DNA of 16,705 nt from Deferribacteraceae bacterium (GTDB lineage: Bacteria; Chrysiogenota; Deferribacteres; Deferribacterales; JAISNW01). The translations under genes were made by a program, and so were the position numbers. The notes under the pieces are model-generated. The model was not told the origin of the DNA and made no database searches. It was given only the letters and a program-made list of their open reading frames with translations. Shown here one piece after another: positions 13,974-16,705 of this stretch (position 1 is its first letter; each line of letters opens with the position of its first letter). The stretch lies in contig JAITJJ010000088.1 of the NCBI GenBank assembly GCA_031278965.1, forward strand, positions 1 through 16,705, in the 5' to 3' direction.

Positions 13974-14144
13974 ATGGCGCATTATATTAACGACAATTGT
14001 TCCAACTGCGGAACTTGTCCGGACTATTGCCCTGTAGGAGCTATAGCTCCGGGGGATGGAATTCATATTATAGACGAGGATGCCTGCATAGATTGCGGAG
14101 CATGTGAAGATTGCTGTGCAAACGACGCCATACAGATCAGATAG
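13974..14144 (+). CDS. 2[4Fe-4S] bacterial-type ferredoxin
   Basis: This 56-residue electron carrier holds two 4Fe-4S clusters. Cysteines at 9, 12, 15 and 19 form C-x2-C-x2-C-x3-C followed by Pro. Cysteines at 38, 41, 44 and 48 form the second set, with an additional Cys at 47 and Ala rather than Pro after the last ligand. The ATG at 13974 is preceded by GGAGG (13964-13968) at 5 bases. A TTG 12 bases upstream is in frame but overlaps that binding site and is rejected. Such ferredoxins serve low-potential reactions in anaerobes (pyruvate:ferredoxin oxidoreductase, hydrogenases). The hypF gene farther down the same operon is consistent with hydrogen metabolism. It has its own promoter with a possible operator. 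Confidence 0.95.
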   Translation: MAHYINDNCSNCGTCPDYCPVGAIAPGDGIHIIDEDACIDCGACEDCCANDAIQIR

Positions 14145-14586
14145 TATTCAATTTGAGGAGATTACTGTTCCGATAACCCTAAAAGACGGTGCAAAACTCC
14201 CTGAGTATAAAACTCCTAACGCTTCTGGAATGGATATTGCCGCATATGAGGGCGGGGTGATACCTCCCGGAGGGCGTAAACTTATTCCAACCGGTTTATT
14301 TCTTGAAATTCCGGTTGGATATGAGGCTCAGGTGCGCCCTCGCTCAGGGCTTGCCTTGAAACACGGGATAGGGTTTCTTAACGCACCGGGCACTATTGAC
14401 AGCGACTACAGGGGGGAATTGCAGGTGCTCCTCTATAACTCTTCAGATGAACCGTTTCATTACAGTAAAGGGGACAGGATTGCCCAGATCGTTTTTGCGA
14501 AGGTTGCCCGCGCAAATTTGATCCCCTCCGTATCCCTTTCAGATACCGAGCGGGGAAGCGGAGGCTTCGGAAGCACCGGCAAATGA
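14104..14586 (+). CDS. dut: dUTP diphosphatase (dUTPase)
   Basis: It hydrolyses dUTP to dUMP, which keeps uracil out of DNA and supplies thymidylate synthesis. All five motifs of the trimeric family are present in order: S-G-M-D-I-A-A, P-R-S-G-L-A, G-T-I-D-S-D-Y-R-G-E, G-D-R-I-A-Q-I-V-F, and the C-terminal R-G-S-G-G-F-G-S-T-G. The start is uncertain. Between the ferredoxin stop (14144) and the first conserved residues there is no in-frame ATG, GTG or TTG. The usable starts are GTG at 14104 or 14116, both inside the ferredoxin gene and without a clear ribosome binding site. A good GAGGAG at 14155-14160 is instead followed by ATT (14161), GTT (14167) and ATA (14173). The coordinates given use the most upstream GTG. 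The end overlaps the next gene by 4 bases. Confidence 0.9.
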   Translation: MKIAVQTTPYRSDSIQFEEITVPITLKDGAKLPEYKTPNASGMDIAAYEGGVIPPGGRKLIPTGLFLEIPVGYEAQVRPRSGLALKHGIGFLNAPGTIDSDYRGELQVLLYNSSDEPFHYSKGDRIAQIVFAKVARANLIPSVSLSDTERGSGGFGSTGK

Positions 14587-15182
14587 AACTTGTGATCTAT
14601 GACTTTGACGGAGTTCTGGTTGACAGCGTAAACGCCATTGTCCGTTATTACGACAAGTTTTTTGAACATGTGGGTTTAATTTCGCCGAACTGGAAGGATG
14701 CGGCTGTTTTAAGCAAAGTGCGCGGGATGTCGTTTGATCAGTTTGTGTCTGCTTTTGTTCCGGAATATTGCCGAGAGCAATTTTGCTCATACTCCCCCCA
14801 ATTCACTTTTGAGGAGATGGCGGATGCTACCCCGCTTCAACCGGAGGCGGCAGTTGTTATCCCGGATGTTTCCGCGAAACATACCCTGGCAATATGTACA
14901 AATAGAAACACTCCGGTTGACGATATCCTTGACTATCACGGGATAGCAAAGTATTTTTCATTAATTATAACAAGTGCTGAAGCTGAGCCCAAACCCTCTC
15001 CCGATGGGTTAAACAAGATTCTCCATAATTTCGGCGAAAAAAGAGCGCTCTATATCGGAGATTCAGAAGTGGACTATGAGGCAGCGCAAAATGCGGGGAT
15101 AGACTTTTTAGGCTATAAAACAGATATTGAAGGGATAAACCGTATATCAAAACATTCGGAAATATATAAATATCTCTGGTAA
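14583..15182 (+). CDS. HAD-superfamily hydrolase (phosphoglycolate phosphatase-like)
   Basis: This 199-residue haloacid dehalogenase-fold phosphatase has D7 and D9 in D-F-D-G-V-L-V-D-S, the nucleophile and acid/base. The Thr motif is I-C-T-N-R-N, the Lys is in P-K-P-S-P-D-G, and the metal-binding acids are in G-D-S-E-V-D. A helical cap lies between the first two motifs, as in subfamily I enzymes such as Gph and beta-phosphoglucomutase-like phosphatases. The substrate cannot be read from sequence. Its start is inside the dut stop (ATGA), so it is co-translated with dUTPase, which makes a nucleotide substrate conceivable but unproven. hypF begins 29 bases after its stop codon. Confidence 0.9.
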   Translation: MKLVIYDFDGVLVDSVNAIVRYYDKFFEHVGLISPNWKDAAVLSKVRGMSFDQFVSAFVPEYCREQFCSYSPQFTFEEMADATPLQPEAAVVIPDVSAKHTLAICTNRNTPVDDILDYHGIAKYFSLIITSAEAEPKPSPDGLNKILHNFGEKRALYIGDSEVDYEAAQNAGIDFLGYKTDIEGINRISKHSEIYKYLW

Positions 15183-15211
15183 AAAGGGAGTATATCCTAT
15201 ATTTTTCCATT

Positions 15212-16705
15212 ATGTCATCTTACAAAATTACACTTAGAGGGATTGTGCAAGGGGTTGGCTTCAGACCGTTTGTATCCAACCTTGCCGCGCAATACGGAGT
15301 TTGCGGTTCTGTCCGCAATACCGGCGGAGGTGTGGAGATTTACGCTTCTGGGGATGATAGTGCCATCCTATCCTTTATTAAAGACCTGAAAGAGAAACGT
15401 CCGCCCAGAGCGCATATAGCGGAGATGACGCTTCAAGAGCAGCCGGCGGAAAACACCCCGCATAAAGACAGTTTGAAGTTCGCCGGTTTTCAGATTCTGC
15501 CCTCCGCCGGAAAAGCCGGGGCGGTATTTATTCCAGAGGATACCGCCGTTTGTGAAGATTGCGCAAGGGAGCTCTTTGATCCATCAGATCGACGCTATCT
15601 CTATCCTTTCATAAACTGCACCCAGTGCGGCGCCCGCTATACAATTATAAACACTCTCCCATATGACCGTCCGGGCACGGCTATGGAGAGTTTTGCCATG
15701 TGCCCGGAGTGCGAAAAAGAGTATAATAATCCATCCGATCGCCGTTTCCATGCCCAGCCCAACGCCTGCCATATATGCGGACCGTTTGTTTACTACCGAT
15801 CGTTAAAGGGGTTAAGCGCCATTAAAGCCGTTGCCGCCCTCATTGACGAGGGAGAGATAGTTGCGGTGAAAGGGTTGGGCGGGTATCATCTTGTCTGCGA
15901 TGCCGCAAATCCTCTGGCGATTCGCCGCCTCCGCCTCTTAAAAAACCGCCCCACAAAGCCTTTTGCGGTGATGTGCAGAAATCTGCCCCCCAATCTCCCG
16001 CCGATAGTTAAGGAGGCTATCCTCTCCCCTGCCGCTCCAATAGTTATCACCCCATATCATAATCCTCCGAAAGAGCTTGAGGAAGCCTTAAAGGAGATTA
16101 ACCCGCTCTCTGGTGAGATCGGTTTTATGCAATCCTATACCCCTCTCCACAAGGTGCTCCTCTCCCTTACTAAGACTGCGTTAATAGTCGCCACCAGCGC
16201 CAATATAAACGGAGAGCCGATCATTGCGGATAATGAAGAGGCGGAAGAGGAATTGAGCGGGATCACACCGCACTTTCTTCACCATAACAGACCCATTGTA
16301 AACCGTGCGGATGATTCAGTCGCCTCTGTCTCTTTAGGGGAGTTCCGCCTTCTTAGAAGAGGGAGAGGGTATGCGCCGTTTCCGGTGAGTTTTCCCGGTG
16401 ATGTGCACCCTCTCTTTGCTGCCGGTGCTCACCTTAAATCATCCATTACCCTTACGGCGGGAAGATACGCTTTTGTAAGCCCATATATCGGCGATACGGA
16501 GAGCACTGCAACGCAGGAGTTTTATAAAAAGAGTTATCATAATATGTTGCGTCTCTTAGGTTCAACCCCAACTCTTGCTGTTTGCGATCTCCACCCGGAC
16601 TACTTTTCAACCCGTTTTGCCCAAACCCTGAATGTTCCGCTAATCCGTGTTCAGCACCACCATGCCCACCTCTTTTCGGTTATGGCGGAACACTCCCTCA
16701 CCGGG
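15212..16705 (+). CDS. hypF: Carbamoyltransferase HypF, [NiFe]-hydrogenase maturation (3'-partial)
   Basis: HypF converts carbamoyl phosphate to a carbamoyl group passed to HypE, where it becomes the CN ligands of [NiFe]-hydrogenase. The 498 codons seen run off the right edge; full-length HypF is about 750 residues. Domains in order: acylphosphatase (residues 1-90, G-I-V-Q-G-V-G-F-R-P with R18 and N36); two zinc fingers (C114/C117 with C136/C139, and C164/C167 with C186/C189). Next comes a YrdC-like domain (about 200-385, K-G-L-G-G-Y-H-L, A-T-S-A-N). The Kae1-like domain begins with R-R-G-R-G-Y-A-P, D-L-H-P-D-Y and the metal-binding Q-H-H-H-A-H at 481-486. The only purine run upstream, GGGAG at 15186-15190, is too far from the ATG (21 bases) to be ideal. 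Its presence implies a [NiFe]-hydrogenase encoded elsewhere. Confidence 0.96.
   Translation, partial: MSSYKITLRGIVQGVGFRPFVSNLAAQYGVCGSVRNTGGGVEIYASGDDSAILSFIKDLKEKRPPRAHIAEMTLQEQPAENTPHKDSLKFAGFQILPSAGKAGAVFIPEDTAVCEDCARELFDPSDRRYLYPFINCTQCGARYTIINTLPYDRPGTAMESFAMCPECEKEYNNPSDRRFHAQPNACHICGPFVYYRSLKGLSAIKAVAALIDEGEIVAVKGLGGYHLVCDAANPLAIRRLRLLKNRPTKPFAVMCRNLPPNLPPIVKEAILSPAAPIVITPYHNPPKELEEALKEINPLSGEIGFMQSYTPLHKVLLSLTKTALIVATSANINGEPIIADNEEAEEELSGITPHFLHHNRPIVNRADDSVASVSLGEFRLLRRGRGYAPFPVSFPGDVHPLFAAGAHLKSSITLTAGRYAFVSPYIGDTESTATQEFYKKSYHNMLRLLGSTPTLAVCDLHPDYFSTRFAQTLNVPLIRVQHHHAHLFSVMAEHSLTG

Noticed and set aside
13962..14144. Longer ferredoxin from TTG 13962.
   Set aside because: The TTG overlaps the GGAGG that serves the ATG at 13974, and the shorter product has the usual ferredoxin length.
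15584..15772. Hydrophobic - strand frame inside hypF.
   Set aside because: It lies across the hypF zinc-finger region, which is strongly supported in the sense frame; no independent evidence for a gene.
1..16705. CRISPR arrays, tRNA or rRNA genes, transposases, phage genes or a multi-gene defence island.
   Set aside because: No regularly spaced repeats, no RNA gene signatures and no such proteins were seen; nearly all the window is housekeeping coding sequence.

Overview
The window is a dense, co-directional stretch of bacterial chromosome: every intact gene lies on the + strand, and most neighbours touch or overlap by a few bases. The content suggests a Gram-negative bacterium with an anaerobic or hydrogen-linked lifestyle. 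It has an exported MepM-like cell-wall endopeptidase, FtsB, PgsA, PdxA of the DXP-dependent PLP route, a bacterial 2[4Fe-4S] ferredoxin and hypF for [NiFe]-hydrogenase maturation. I cannot name the phylum from sequence alone; a deep-branching or deltaproteobacterial-type lineage would fit, but this is inference.

Region 1 (1-5818): a coiled-coil protein open at the left edge, then nadK, recN, a DedA-family membrane protein, a secreted LysM/M23 endopeptidase, and one continuous gene fusing nadD (NAD synthesis) to rsfS (ribosome silencing). NadK and NadD are the NADP-forming and NAMN/NMN-adenylylating enzymes of the same cofactor pathway.

Region 2 (5819-6791): about 970 bases with no intact gene. 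It holds the wreck of an HxlR regulator/nitroreductase pair. The C-terminal half of an HxlR gene lies on the - strand with a one-base frameshift. It abuts a 5'-truncated nitroreductase on the + strand. One deletion that removed both 5' ends and the shared promoter region explains the arrangement.

Region 3 (6792-13851): a histone-deacetylase-superfamily amidohydrolase, then a run starting at a recognisable sigma70-type promoter (7893-7921): ftsB, xseA, greA, pgsA, pdxA, rsmA, a DEDDh exonuclease and a TatD-family hydrolase. This is housekeeping work in division, DNA processing, transcription, phospholipid and PLP synthesis, and rRNA methylation.

Region 4 (13852-16705): a spacer with an 18-bp tandem repeat, then a good promoter overlapped by a small palindrome. 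These lead into a ferredoxin, dUTPase, a HAD phosphatase and a hypF that runs off the right edge.

I found no RNA gene, CRISPR array, insertion sequence or obvious novel defence or metabolic system. The observations most worth following are the NadD-RsfS fusion, the collapsed HxlR/nitroreductase pair, the missing canonical start for dut, and the putative operator on the ferredoxin promoter.
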